Of a stretch of DNA of 64,000 nucleotides, positions 10,432-18,471 are shown one piece after another (position 1 is the stretch's first letter; each line of letters opens with the position of its first letter). Origin of the DNA: QUBU01 sp014337915. GTDB taxonomy: Bacteria > Pseudomonadota > Gammaproteobacteria > Steroidobacterales > GCA-2729495. The translations under genes and the position numbers were made by a program. Location of the stretch: positions 115,712 through 179,711 of the forward strand of contig SZOW01000005.1 in the NCBI GenBank assembly GCA_030263395.1. Reading direction: 5' to 3'. The notes beneath the pieces are model-generated. The model was not told the DNA's origin. It saw only the letters and a program-made list of their open reading frames with translations, and ran no database searches.

Positions 10432-11772
10432 ATGGCCAGATACTTCGAATCCAAGCCTGGTTCGCGCGCCGGCCGCGCTGACGCCTGGCTGCAGGCTGCG
10501 GTGCTGGCGCTGCTGCCGGCTTCGGTCCCGGCGGTCACCTGGGACTACGTGCCATCGCTGTCAGCGGGCGCCGGCTACGAGACCAATCCCGGCGGAACCT
10601 CCAGCAGTGACCTGGAGGACGATGGCTACGTCACCAGCGGCACCGCTGCCCTGAACATCACCGGCGAGACCGGAACCACGCGCATCAGTTCCAGGCCGGA
10701 ACTGCAGGGAGCCATCTATTCGGGCACCGAGGATCAATACCGCGACGACAGCTACCTCAACTACATCCTGCCGGTCAGCGTGTCGGAGTCCTGGCAGCGT
10801 GCGCTCGGCAGCTTCAGCGGTGGCTACTCGCGCATCTCCACGCGCGACAGCATCGTCGTCGGCCTTGACCCGAACAATCCACCGCGGCCCGGCATCGACA
10901 CCACCAACCGGCGCACGGAATATCAGGAACGCTGGTACCTCGCACCCTCGTTCCGCTACCAGGTGACCCCCAAAGACATCGTCGGCATCAGCATCAACTA
11001 CGACGACGTCACCTACACCGAGGCGGAGTTCAGCTTCCGCACTGATTACATCGCCAGCTCAGCCGAATTGTCATGGGACCGGTCACTCAGCCGCCAGAGC
11101 ACCGTCAGCCTCAGTGCCAACGTCAGCAGCTTCGAAGCCACGCGCCCCGGCAGCCCGGTCGAGAACGACACGCTGACCTACGGCCTGTCTGCCGGTTATG
11201 AGTTCGCCCTCACGCCTGCTGCCACCCTGGGACTGACCGGGGGCGCATCCCGCAGCGAGGTCAAGATCAAGGGCCTGCCGTTCATCACCACGCCCATCGG
11301 CCCCCTGCCCTGCCTCGACCCGGTGCAGAACACATTCGTCCTCTGCACCATGGAGGGCACCGACGACAACTTCCTGGGACAGGTCTTTTACCGGCAACGC
11401 GCCGGTGAATCCATCACCACTGAGTTCCGGTTGTCGCGCTCCATCGAACCCAATTCCGACGGTTCGCAGGTCACACTCGACCAGCTCAGCGCTTTCCTGA
11501 CCAAGGATTTCTCGCCCCTGCTCTCGGCCCGCCTGGGCGCCCGCTACTCGCAGCAGGATGCTGTCGTCAGCCGTGGCGGTGCGCTGTCGAACCGCTTCAA
11601 CCGGAATTATTACTCGGTGGATGCAGCGCTGACCCGACGCCTGAACCGGACCTGGTCGCTGCGCGCCCAATACACCTTCACCGATGACGAGCAGACGCAG
11701 GGTTTCACCTACTCCGTCTCGAACCACCGGCTCTACCTCTACGTCCAGTACACCGGCCTTGGCAGCCATTGA
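10432..11772 (+). CDS. Outer-membrane beta-barrel protein of the XrtA exopolysaccharide locus
   Basis: A 446-aa protein with a probable signal sequence (hydrophobic 22-35, cleavage near SVPAVTW), then a long series of alternating amphipathic strands of the type SAGAGYETNPGG, SLSANVSSF and LRAQYTFTDDEQTQGF. It ends in an aromatic-rich strand (LYLYVQYTG), as expected for a barrel inserted by the Bam machinery. It resembles the uncharacterised barrel family found in PEP-CTERM/XrtA exopolysaccharide loci. An export or outer-membrane pore role is inferred from context; no enzymatic motif is visible. Confidence 0.75.
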   Translation: MARYFESKPGSRAGRADAWLQAAVLALLPASVPAVTWDYVPSLSAGAGYETNPGGTSSSDLEDDGYVTSGTAALNITGETGTTRISSRPELQGAIYSGTEDQYRDDSYLNYILPVSVSESWQRALGSFSGGYSRISTRDSIVVGLDPNNPPRPGIDTTNRRTEYQERWYLAPSFRYQVTPKDIVGISINYDDVTYTEAEFSFRTDYIASSAELSWDRSLSRQSTVSLSANVSSFEATRPGSPVENDTLTYGLSAGYEFALTPAATLGLTGGASRSEVKIKGLPFITTPIGPLPCLDPVQNTFVLCTMEGTDDNFLGQVFYRQRAGESITTEFRLSRSIEPNSDGSQVTLDQLSAFLTKDFSPLLSARLGARYSQQDAVVSRGGALSNRFNRNYYSVDAALTRRLNRTWSLRAQYTFTDDEQTQGFTYSVSNHRLYLYVQYTGLGSH

Positions 11773-11777
11773 CTGGC

Positions 11778-11799
11778 CAGCGCCCGAGAGTCGGCGCTG
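11778..11799. terminator. Hairpin between the barrel gene and tRNA-Val
   Basis: An inverted repeat CAGCGCC-N8-GGCGCTG begins 5 nt after the barrel-gene stop. The 7-bp GC-rich stem could end transcription from either side, but there is no T-run, so it is only a candidate. Confidence 0.35.
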
Positions 11800-11817
11800 C
11801 GGAATCCGGCAGTGGAG

Positions 11818-11892
11818 TGGTGGGCGATGAAGGGATCGAACCTTCGACCTCTCCCGTGTGAAGGGAGCGCTCTCCCGCTGAGCTAATCGCCC
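11818..11892 (-). tRNA. tRNA-Val (anticodon CAC)
   Basis: A 75-nt cloverleaf with encoded CCA. The anticodon arm CTCCC-TTCACAC-GGGAG places CAC at 34-36; the T-arm is GAAGGTTCGATCCCTTC and the acceptor is GGGCGAT. It is a lone tRNA on the minus strand, inserted between two plus-strand exopolysaccharide genes. Confidence 0.95.
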
Positions 11893-12040
11893 GTTGCCGC
11901 GCGTGCGCCGGCCCGCAGTTGCTGCGCTGCCCGGCTCCGCAAGGAGCGACATAATAAGCGAACTGCGTGCGCGCCGGAAGCGGCCGGTTGTAATAACATA
12001 TTCCGCTCAGCCGCCTGAGCCCAGCGAGAGTCCCGGCCCC

Positions 12041-13375
12041 ATGTACGAACAGCATTTCGGACTGACCTGCAGGCCGTTCGACCTGGCGCCAGACCCGCGC
12101 TTCATTTTCATGACCGCCCAGCATGCCCGTGCCGTGGCCAACATGAAGTTCGCCCTGATGAACCGCGACAGCTTCGTGATCATCACCGGCGAAATCGGCA
12201 TCGGCAAGACCACCATCCTCAACACGGTGCTGGAGGAACTGGGGCCGGATTTCGTCACCGCCAAGCTGACCCATACCACCCTCTCGCATATCGAGCTCCT
12301 GCAGGCGCTGCTGTCCGAGTTCGGCATGCCGATCTACAAGAAGAAGAAGGTCCTGCTGCTCGACACGCTGCGCGCCTTCTTCCTGAAGAAGCACGAGGAG
12401 GGCAAGCATGTCGTCATCATCGTCGACGAAGCCCAGAACCTCAGCGGTCCGGCGCTTGAGGAACTGCGCCTGCTGTCCTGCATCGACACGGCCGACCGCA
12501 AGATCATCAGCATCGTACTGACGGGCCAGCCCAACCTGGACGACGTACTGGATGCACCGGGCCTCACCCAGCTGCGCCAGCGGGCTCGACTGCGCCAGCG
12601 GCTAGAGCCGCTCAACGAGGATGAGACGCTGGAGTACCTGCGCCATCGCCTCGCCATCGCCGGCGGCGAGCTGGATGCCATCTTCGAACCCGAAGCGGTG
12701 AAGGACGTGCATCGCCTGACCCAGGGCATTCCGCGGCTGATCAACACGCTGTGCGACACCGCGCTGACGGCCTGCATGGTGGAGAACCTGCCAAAGGTCA
12801 CCCTCGACATCATCGACGAGGTGGTGCACGAACTGCGCTGGCAGTGGTTCGAGGAACGCCAGGGCAGCCACTCCAGCGCGGCACCGGAACCGCAGGCAGG
12901 ACCCGCCTCCCGCGGGGGGCGCCCGAACCGGGTCATGCTGATGGTCTACAAGGAAGGCCAGTTCGTCGAACAGGTGCAGGCGGCCAAGTTTCCCTTCGTG
13001 ATCGGCCGCAGCAATGCCAACGACCTGGTGGTCATCGACAAGGAGGTCAGCCGCCGCCATGCACTGGTCGACTGCATTGGCGGCATCTACGTCGTCGAGG
13101 ACCTCAACAGCAAGAACGGCATCCTGGTGAACCGCAAGCGCCGCCCCCGGGCATTGCTGCGTTCCGGGGACGTCATCAGCTTCGGCCAGGTCGACGTGGT
13201 GTTCTACAGCGATCGTGCGGCTGCAGGCCGTGATGCGCCCGCACCGTCTCTGGTTGCCGTACCGGATGCACCGGCCAGCGACACCGGGAAGACCCTGGCG
13301 CTGCCGGAAGCCCAGGATGACAGCGAGCACACGGCCCGCCAGCGCAAGACCGGCATCCTCAAGCTGCCGTCCTGA
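12041..13375 (+). CDS. XrtA-locus AAA ATPase (ExeA/GspA-like) fused to an FHA domain
   Basis: A 444-aa protein. Residues 1-270 form the putative secretion ATPase family of PEP-CTERM loci (MYEQHFGL..PF start; Walker A GEIGIGKTT at 50-58; Walker B VVIIVDEAQN at 124-133; sensor region LTGQPNL; lid TQGIPRLINTLCD). After a linker, residues about 300-390 are a forkhead-associated domain with all core phosphothreonine-binding residues: GRSNAND (322-328), SRRH (337-340) and NSKNG (356-360). The usual family member lacks the FHA part. The ATPase could energise or gate export; the FHA part implies control by Ser/Thr phosphorylation. No strong ribosome binding site precedes the ATG. Confidence 0.83.
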   Translation: MYEQHFGLTCRPFDLAPDPRFIFMTAQHARAVANMKFALMNRDSFVIITGEIGIGKTTILNTVLEELGPDFVTAKLTHTTLSHIELLQALLSEFGMPIYKKKKVLLLDTLRAFFLKKHEEGKHVVIIVDEAQNLSGPALEELRLLSCIDTADRKIISIVLTGQPNLDDVLDAPGLTQLRQRARLRQRLEPLNEDETLEYLRHRLAIAGGELDAIFEPEAVKDVHRLTQGIPRLINTLCDTALTACMVENLPKVTLDIIDEVVHELRWQWFEERQGSHSSAAPEPQAGPASRGGRPNRVMLMVYKEGQFVEQVQAAKFPFVIGRSNANDLVVIDKEVSRRHALVDCIGGIYVVEDLNSKNGILVNRKRRPRALLRSGDVISFGQVDVVFYSDRAAAGRDAPAPSLVAVPDAPASDTGKTLALPEAQDDSEHTARQRKTGILKLPS

Positions 13376-13439
13376 ACTTCAACCCTGGCCTGTCCTGGCC
13401 TGGCCCGCACCACCCGCCTGATGGCGGCGAGCCCTCCCC

Positions 13440-14939
13440 TCAGGCCGCATCGCTCTTGCGTGTGGTGAACAGGCGCATCTGGGCCGGGCTCTGGGACGGC
13501 TCGCCGCTTCGCGCCTCGCTGCTGCGGGGTCCGGCCATGCTGGTGCCACGCCCCCAGATGACGACCTCGAGCGTCTGCATGAGGATGACGAGGTCGAACA
13601 GGGTGCTGGTGTTCTTGATGTAGAACAGGTCGTACTTCAGCTTCTCGTTCGCGTCCTCGATGGACGCGCCGTAGGGGAAATTGAGCTGCGCCCAGCCGGT
13701 GAGGCCCGGCCGCACGCAGTGGCGGTAGTCGTAAAGCGGCAAGTGCTGGCTGAGCTTGCCGACGAATTCCGGGCGCTCCGGCCGCGGTCCGACGATGCTC
13801 ATTTCGCCACGGATGACATTGATCAGCTGCGGCAGCTCATCGATACGGAAGCGGCGCAGCAGCGCACCGGTACGGGTGACACGGTCATCTCCCTGCCTGG
13901 AAGCCCACATCGGCCCGCCCTTCTCCGCATCCAGGCGCATGCTGCGGAACTTGAGCAGATCGAACAGCCGGCCACCGCGGCCAATCCGGCGCTGGCGGTA
14001 CATCAGCGGCGCAGCACGGCCTTCCTCGATGCGAATGGCCGCTACGGCGAGCAACAGCAGCGGCGAAGTCAGGACCAGCATGACCGTACCGATGCCGACG
14101 TCCACCAGGCGCTTCATCACCCGGAAACCCCAGCGGCTGTGCCCGCTGCTGGCAAAGATCAGCCAGCCGGGATGCAGTACGTCGAGGTCGATCTTGCCGG
14201 TCTCCTGCTCGAGGAAATCGACGATATCGCGCACCGGGATGCCGATGTAGCGATGCCGCAGCAGCTGCGCGGTGGGAAACATGCCACGACGATCATCGAG
14301 CGCAACGACCACCTCGTCGAAACGCAGCTGTCGGAGATCTACGTCCGGGCCGATCAGCGGTCCCATGCCATTGCGCTCGGCAAACTCACGCTCCGCGGCG
14401 CTGCCCGGCACGAAACCCACGACCTCGAAGCGGCGGCGGTCCGAGCGCCGGCGCAACAGGCCCACCTTGGCCGCCACCCGCCCCGAACCCATGAGCAGCA
14501 CCCGGCGCTTGGCCGGATTGTGGTCCAGGAACCGCAGCAGCAGCCCGCGGACCAGGCAAATGGCAACGAAGCTGAGCACCATGGCGATGGCCAGGGTGAG
14601 CCGGCCGGTGTTGTGCTCGGGAAAAAGGTAGAAAAAGAGGATGTGGCCGAACCCACCAATGCCGACACCCACGAGGACACGGGCGATGCTCTCGCTGACG
14701 GTCGGCCGCTGGCGGGCACGATACAGGCCCATGGTCGTCAGGCCGATCACGATGCAGGCGGCAAAGCTGACCGCACGCGGGAACAGCGGGCCGATGCTCT
14801 GCGTCGCGCTCGCCAGGTCCAGGCCGAAGCGGATCCACGCACCGGCAAACAGCGCAGCGAAGGCCACCAGCGCATCCGCCGGCAGGAGGACCAGCAAGGG
14901 GTTGGACAGGCGCTGTGTCAGGCGGCGGATCGGGTTCAC
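13440..14939 (-). CDS. Exopolysaccharide priming sugar transferase (polyprenyl glycosylphosphotransferase)
   Basis: Inner-membrane initiator that loads the first sugar-1-phosphate onto undecaprenyl phosphate. The 499-aa protein has N-terminal membrane helices, a CoA-binding-like middle region (RRVLLMGSGRVAAKVG), then a membrane entry helix and the bacterial sugar transferase catalytic domain with KRLVDVGIG, LLKFRSM, RRFRIDELPQLINVIRGEMSIVGPRPERPEF and PGLTGWAQLN. It matches the subfamily associated with XrtA loci. The start is a GTG giving VNPIRRL; longer reading is possible upstream but has no family similarity. It lies convergent to the ATPase-FHA gene. Confidence 0.87.
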   Translation of the reverse strand: MNPIRRLTQRLSNPLLVLLPADALVAFAALFAGAWIRFGLDLASATQSIGPLFPRAVSFAACIVIGLTTMGLYRARQRPTVSESIARVLVGVGIGGFGHILFFYLFPEHNTGRLTLAIAMVLSFVAICLVRGLLLRFLDHNPAKRRVLLMGSGRVAAKVGLLRRRSDRRRFEVVGFVPGSAAEREFAERNGMGPLIGPDVDLRQLRFDEVVVALDDRRGMFPTAQLLRHRYIGIPVRDIVDFLEQETGKIDLDVLHPGWLIFASSGHSRWGFRVMKRLVDVGIGTVMLVLTSPLLLLAVAAIRIEEGRAAPLMYRQRRIGRGGRLFDLLKFRSMRLDAEKGGPMWASRQGDDRVTRTGALLRRFRIDELPQLINVIRGEMSIVGPRPERPEFVGKLSQHLPLYDYRHCVRPGLTGWAQLNFPYGASIEDANEKLKYDLFYIKNTSTLFDLVILMQTLEVVIWGRGTSMAGPRSSEARSGEPSQSPAQMRLFTTRKSDAA

Positions 14940-15047
14940 GCAAAATGACCGGTCAGCGAAGGATTGTTGTTCAGGCCCTTGTTCTCGTTGGCTCGTTTTC
15001 GGGCATGCGCCCGCTTGCGGGACGCCCGGAGAGACAAATCGCCGGAA

Positions 15048-15053
15048 ATTATA
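15048..15053 (-). promoter_or_regulatory. Possible -10 element for the priming transferase gene
   Basis: A perfect TATAAT on the minus strand, about 110 nt upstream of the GTG start, in the 222-nt gap that follows the decarboxylase gene. The matching -35 (TGGTTT at 17 nt spacing) is poor. Confidence 0.35.
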
Positions 15054-15161
15054 GGCTTGCTGCAATCCGCAAACCAGCGAATACGTCTCATTCGGCGGGC
15101 CCGACAAGCCACATAACCGCTCGCTGGCGGGCCCGGCCGGCGACGCTGCGGATTCGCAGCT

Positions 15162-16400
15162 CTAGACCAGGATTTCCAGCGGCTCCGGGTGGCCGAGGAA
15201 CCCGTGCGGGCTGGCGCTGCAACCATAGGCGCCGGACTGCAGCACGGCCACGAGGTCACCAGGGCCAGCCTGCGGAAACAGCATGGCATCAGCCAGCAGA
15301 TCGAGTGGCGTGCACAACGGCCCGACCACCGAAGCGATCTCCGCCGGTGGCTGGTCCAGCCGGCTGGCAATCACGACCGGATAGTTCTTCCTGACCACCT
15401 GGCCGAAGTTACCGCTGGCGGCCAGATGATGGTGCAGCCCGCCGTCAGTCACCAGGAACACCCGGCCGCGGGACAGCTTGCGGTCGATGATGCGACAGAC
15501 GTAGTAGCCAGCCTCCCCCACCAGGTAGCGTCCGAGCTCGATGATGAGCCGGGTTCCCGGCAGGGTGCGCCGGGCCCGCGCGGCCAGCTGGGCCAGGGCC
15601 GTACCGACGGCAGCGAGGTCCACCGGCCGCTCGCCCGGGAAATAGGGGATTCCCAGGCCACCACCGATATTGAGTTCCGCAACCGGTCCCGGAGCGTCGG
15701 CTGCCAGCTGCTCCACGAGCAGCAGCGTCTGCGACTGCGCCTCGCTGATGGCCGTCGCAGAGAGGTTCTGCGACCCGGCAAAGACATGGAAACCCCGGAA
15801 CTCCACGCGTGCCGTGTCGAGGCTGCGCAGGAGCGCGGGTACACGCTCGGCGTCGATACCGAACTGGGAGGCCCCGCCACCCATCTTCATACCGGCCGTC
15901 TTCAGCTCGAACGCGGGATTGACGCGGATGGCAAGGCGCGGCCGCCGGTCCCGGCTGCCGAGGTCGTGCAGGATGGCAATCTCCCGCTCCGACTCGGCAT
16001 GTATCGTGATCCCGGCGGCCACTGCTGCCTGCAGTTCCGGCACCGACTTGCCGGGGCCGGCGAAGCCGATGCAACCCGGCGCCATCCCGGCCGCCAGCGC
16101 GATGCGGAGCTCACCAGCAGATGCAACGTCGAAGCCATCCACGAGGCCGGCCATGTGGGCCACCAGGGCCGGCATGGGGTTGGCCTTGATCGCGTAGTGC
16201 AGGCGCATGCCTTCCGGCAATGCCGCGCGCAGCTGCGCCACCCGCGTGGCGATGGCCTGGCGATCATAGGCATAGAACGGCGTGCGGCCAACGCGCTCGA
16301 GGATGGCAGACACGCTCTCGCCGCCGATCAGCAACTGCCCGTCACGCGATTGCAGCTGGTCCAGCGCCGCGTGGCGCAGCGTTTCACTGGTCGGACGCAT
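15162..16400 (-). CDS. PLP-dependent decarboxylase, exosortase A system-associated
   Basis: A 412-aa fold-type III PLP enzyme of the ornithine/diaminopimelate decarboxylase family. The PLP lysine lies in HYAIKAN near residue 64; the glycine-rich phosphate-binding loop is NIGGGLGIPYF, and the C-terminal domain carries the AVLQSGAYGCSASP segment with the active-site tyrosine region. Subfamily members co-occur with an acyl-CoA ligase and a carrier protein in XrtA loci; the substrate is unknown. Its start overlaps the ligase end by 17 bp, so the two are translationally coupled. Confidence 0.86.
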   Translation of the reverse strand: MRPTSETLRHAALDQLQSRDGQLLIGGESVSAILERVGRTPFYAYDRQAIATRVAQLRAALPEGMRLHYAIKANPMPALVAHMAGLVDGFDVASAGELRIALAAGMAPGCIGFAGPGKSVPELQAAVAAGITIHAESEREIAILHDLGSRDRRPRLAIRVNPAFELKTAGMKMGGGASQFGIDAERVPALLRSLDTARVEFRGFHVFAGSQNLSATAISEAQSQTLLLVEQLAADAPGPVAELNIGGGLGIPYFPGERPVDLAAVGTALAQLAARARRTLPGTRLIIELGRYLVGEAGYYVCRIIDRKLSRGRVFLVTDGGLHHHLAASGNFGQVVRKNYPVVIASRLDQPPAEIASVVGPLCTPLDLLADAMLFPQAGPGDLVAVLQSGAYGCSASPHGFLGHPEPLEILV

Positions 16401-17979
16401 GGGCAGCCTCGAGTTGCGGCCGCAGGCGGCCGATGATGGCGCTACGGTCCAGCTTGCCATTGGGATTGCGCGGCAGCTCGGCCTCCCAGATCACGGTCGC
16501 CGGCACCATGAACGGCGGCAGCGCCTTGCGGCACTCGGCCAGCAGGCGCCCGGTATCAGGCAGCTGTCCGCCAGCGGCTTCCACTGCCACGGCGATGCTC
16601 TGCCCGAGGCTGGCATGGTAGACACCGAAGGCCACCGCGCCGGCCACCATCTGGGTCGCGTACAGCACCTCCTCCACCTCGGTGGGGCTGACGCGATAGC
16701 CCGAGGTCTTGATCGTCTCGTCATGGCGACCCACAAAATACAGGAAGCCCTCGGCATCGCGCTGCACGGTATCCCCGGACCAGACGGCGATCTCCGGGAG
16801 CGGCAGGCCCGGCAGCTGGCCGGGTGCCGGCCGGAAGCGCTCGCGGCTGCGCTCCGGATCCCGCCAGTAGCCCCTGGCTACCAGCGCCCCCCGGTGCACC
16901 AGTTCGCCAGGCTCATCCACCCCGCACTCGGTGCCATCGGGACGAACCACGAGGACCTCCGCGTTGGGAATCGCCTTGCCGATGGACGTCGGCCGCTGAT
17001 CCACCAGTTCCGGGGGCAGGTAGGTCGAGCGGAAGGCCTCGGTCAGGCCGTACATCAGGTACAGGCGCGTGGCCGGCAGTTTCTGCCGCAGCCTCCGGAC
17101 CGTGGTGAGCGGCAGCTTGCCGCCGGAACTGGTGATGTAGCGCAACCGCGCACCGGCCGCCTCTGGCCAGTCCAGCGCGGCGAGCTGGATCCATAGCGGC
17201 GGCACGCCGGCAAGCCCGGTGATGTGCTCGCGCTCCAGTGCGCGCAGAACGTCGTTCGGCAGCAGGTAGTTCAGCAGGACCACCCGCGCCGCGCTGTGGA
17301 ACGCGGTGGTCAGCTGGCTGAAGCCATAGTCGAAGCTCAGCGGCAGCACGGCCAGGATGCTGTCTTCCAGCCGGTTTTCCAGGTAGCTCGCCACGCTGTG
17401 CGCGCCGGCGACCATGTTGCGGTGGCTGAGCACCACGCCCTTGGGACGGCCGGTGCTGCCAGAGGTGTAGAAAATGGATGCGACATCCTCGTCGATGACG
17501 CAGGGTGCCGCCAGGGCTGGCGCCTCGTCGCGCAGTGCCGTCATCGATACGACCCGCAAGGCTGCCTGCCGGGACGCATCCGTTGCCTCCACGGTGACCA
17601 CGGTCCGCAGCTCGGAACAGGCGTCGAGTTCGGTCGCGAGTACTGCGAGGCGCTCCGCGGAAGTGAGCAGCAAACCAGCTCCGGAGTCCTGCAGGATGTA
17701 GGCCACCTGAGCCGGCCTGAGCAGCGGGTTGACCGGAACGAAAATGCCGCCACCCATGGCGACGGCAAACATGGCCTCGACGGCTTCCAGGCACTTCGGC
17801 AGGTATACCGCCACGCGCGTCCCGCGGTGCATGCCGGCATCGGCAAGACCAGCGGCCAGGCGCTCGATCCCGAGCGCGAGCTGCTCGTAGGTCACCGTGC
17901 GTGCCGCGTCGGTCACTGCAGGCCGTGCGCCATGGCGCCGGGCGGACGACATAATGAGTTCATGCAGGAGTTCGGTCAT
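16384..17979 (-). CDS. Acyl-CoA ligase (AMP-forming), exosortase A system-associated
   Basis: A 531-aa adenylate-forming enzyme that activates a carboxylic or amino acid through an acyl-AMP. Core motifs are present: P-loop-like IFYTSGSTGRPKG, YGLTEAF, the hinge-region GDTVQRDAEGFLYFVGRHDETIKTSGYRVSP and the C-terminal catalytic lysine in NPNGKLDRS. It may load its product onto the acyl carrier protein encoded divergently 175 bp away. With the downstream decarboxylase it forms the conserved ligase-decarboxylase pair of XrtA loci. ATG 17979 was chosen because family similarity begins there. Confidence 0.88.
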   Translation of the reverse strand: MTELLHELIMSSARRHGARPAVTDAARTVTYEQLALGIERLAAGLADAGMHRGTRVAVYLPKCLEAVEAMFAVAMGGGIFVPVNPLLRPAQVAYILQDSGAGLLLTSAERLAVLATELDACSELRTVVTVEATDASRQAALRVVSMTALRDEAPALAAPCVIDEDVASIFYTSGSTGRPKGVVLSHRNMVAGAHSVASYLENRLEDSILAVLPLSFDYGFSQLTTAFHSAARVVLLNYLLPNDVLRALEREHITGLAGVPPLWIQLAALDWPEAAGARLRYITSSGGKLPLTTVRRLRQKLPATRLYLMYGLTEAFRSTYLPPELVDQRPTSIGKAIPNAEVLVVRPDGTECGVDEPGELVHRGALVARGYWRDPERSRERFRPAPGQLPGLPLPEIAVWSGDTVQRDAEGFLYFVGRHDETIKTSGYRVSPTEVEEVLYATQMVAGAVAFGVYHASLGQSIAVAVEAAGGQLPDTGRLLAECRKALPPFMVPATVIWEAELPRNPNGKLDRSAIIGRLRPQLEAAHASDQ

Positions 17980-18053
17980 TGGCCTGCGGCCTGGACGCTG
18001 GTGCTGGGCGCCGCCCGGACGGACGGCTGCGGGGCACAGCATACTGGCGTTTG

Positions 18054-18081
18054 TTGGGCGAAACACTGTTTTTACTATAAA
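18054..18081 (+). promoter_or_regulatory. Possible sigma-70 promoter for the acyl carrier protein gene
   Basis: TTGGGC (18054-18059), a 16-nt A+T-rich spacer and TATAAA (18076-18081) lie 73 nt upstream of the carrier protein start, in the ligase/carrier divergent gap. Confidence 0.4.
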
Positions 18082-18153
18082 ATTCCCGCAACCGTGGAGT
18101 CCGTCCAGGCACCCCCAGCACTCCCGGCACAGGAAAACCGGAGTACTCACGAC

Positions 18154-18402
18154 ATGCTGGATCAGCAGCTGCGCGCGATCCTGAGGGATGCCCTGCAACT
18201 GGGTGAACGGGCCGCCCGCCTGGAAGCGGACTCGGCGCTGCTCGGCGCCCTGCCGGAGCTCGATTCCATGGCAGTGGTGGAGGTCATCACCGCCCTGGAA
18301 GACCAGTTCGGGATCGTGGTGCACGATGACGAGATTTCAGCCGACACCTTCGCCACCTTCGGCTCCCTGGTGCATTTCGTGCAGGGCAAGGTGACGCAGT
18401 AG
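18154..18402 (+). CDS. Acyl carrier protein, exosortase A system-associated
   Basis: An 82-aa acidic carrier protein with the phosphopantetheine attachment motif LDSMAVVEV; the serine (residue 38) follows Asp as in all carrier proteins. Four-helix carrier-protein spacing is apparent. A purine-rich GGAG lies 10 nt before the ATG. It is divergent from the ligase and decarboxylase genes, and the three probably carry out one acyl-activation step. The transferase at 7443 is a candidate activator. The substrate and final acceptor are unknown. Confidence 0.87.
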   Translation: MLDQQLRAILRDALQLGERAARLEADSALLGALPELDSMAVVEVITALEDQFGIVVHDDEISADTFATFGSLVHFVQGKVTQ

Positions 18403-18471
18403 CCTCGTGATCGGCCTGGATACCCGGGGGCGCCCACGCCGGATCCACGCCCGCCGGCACCAGGCGCCGGC

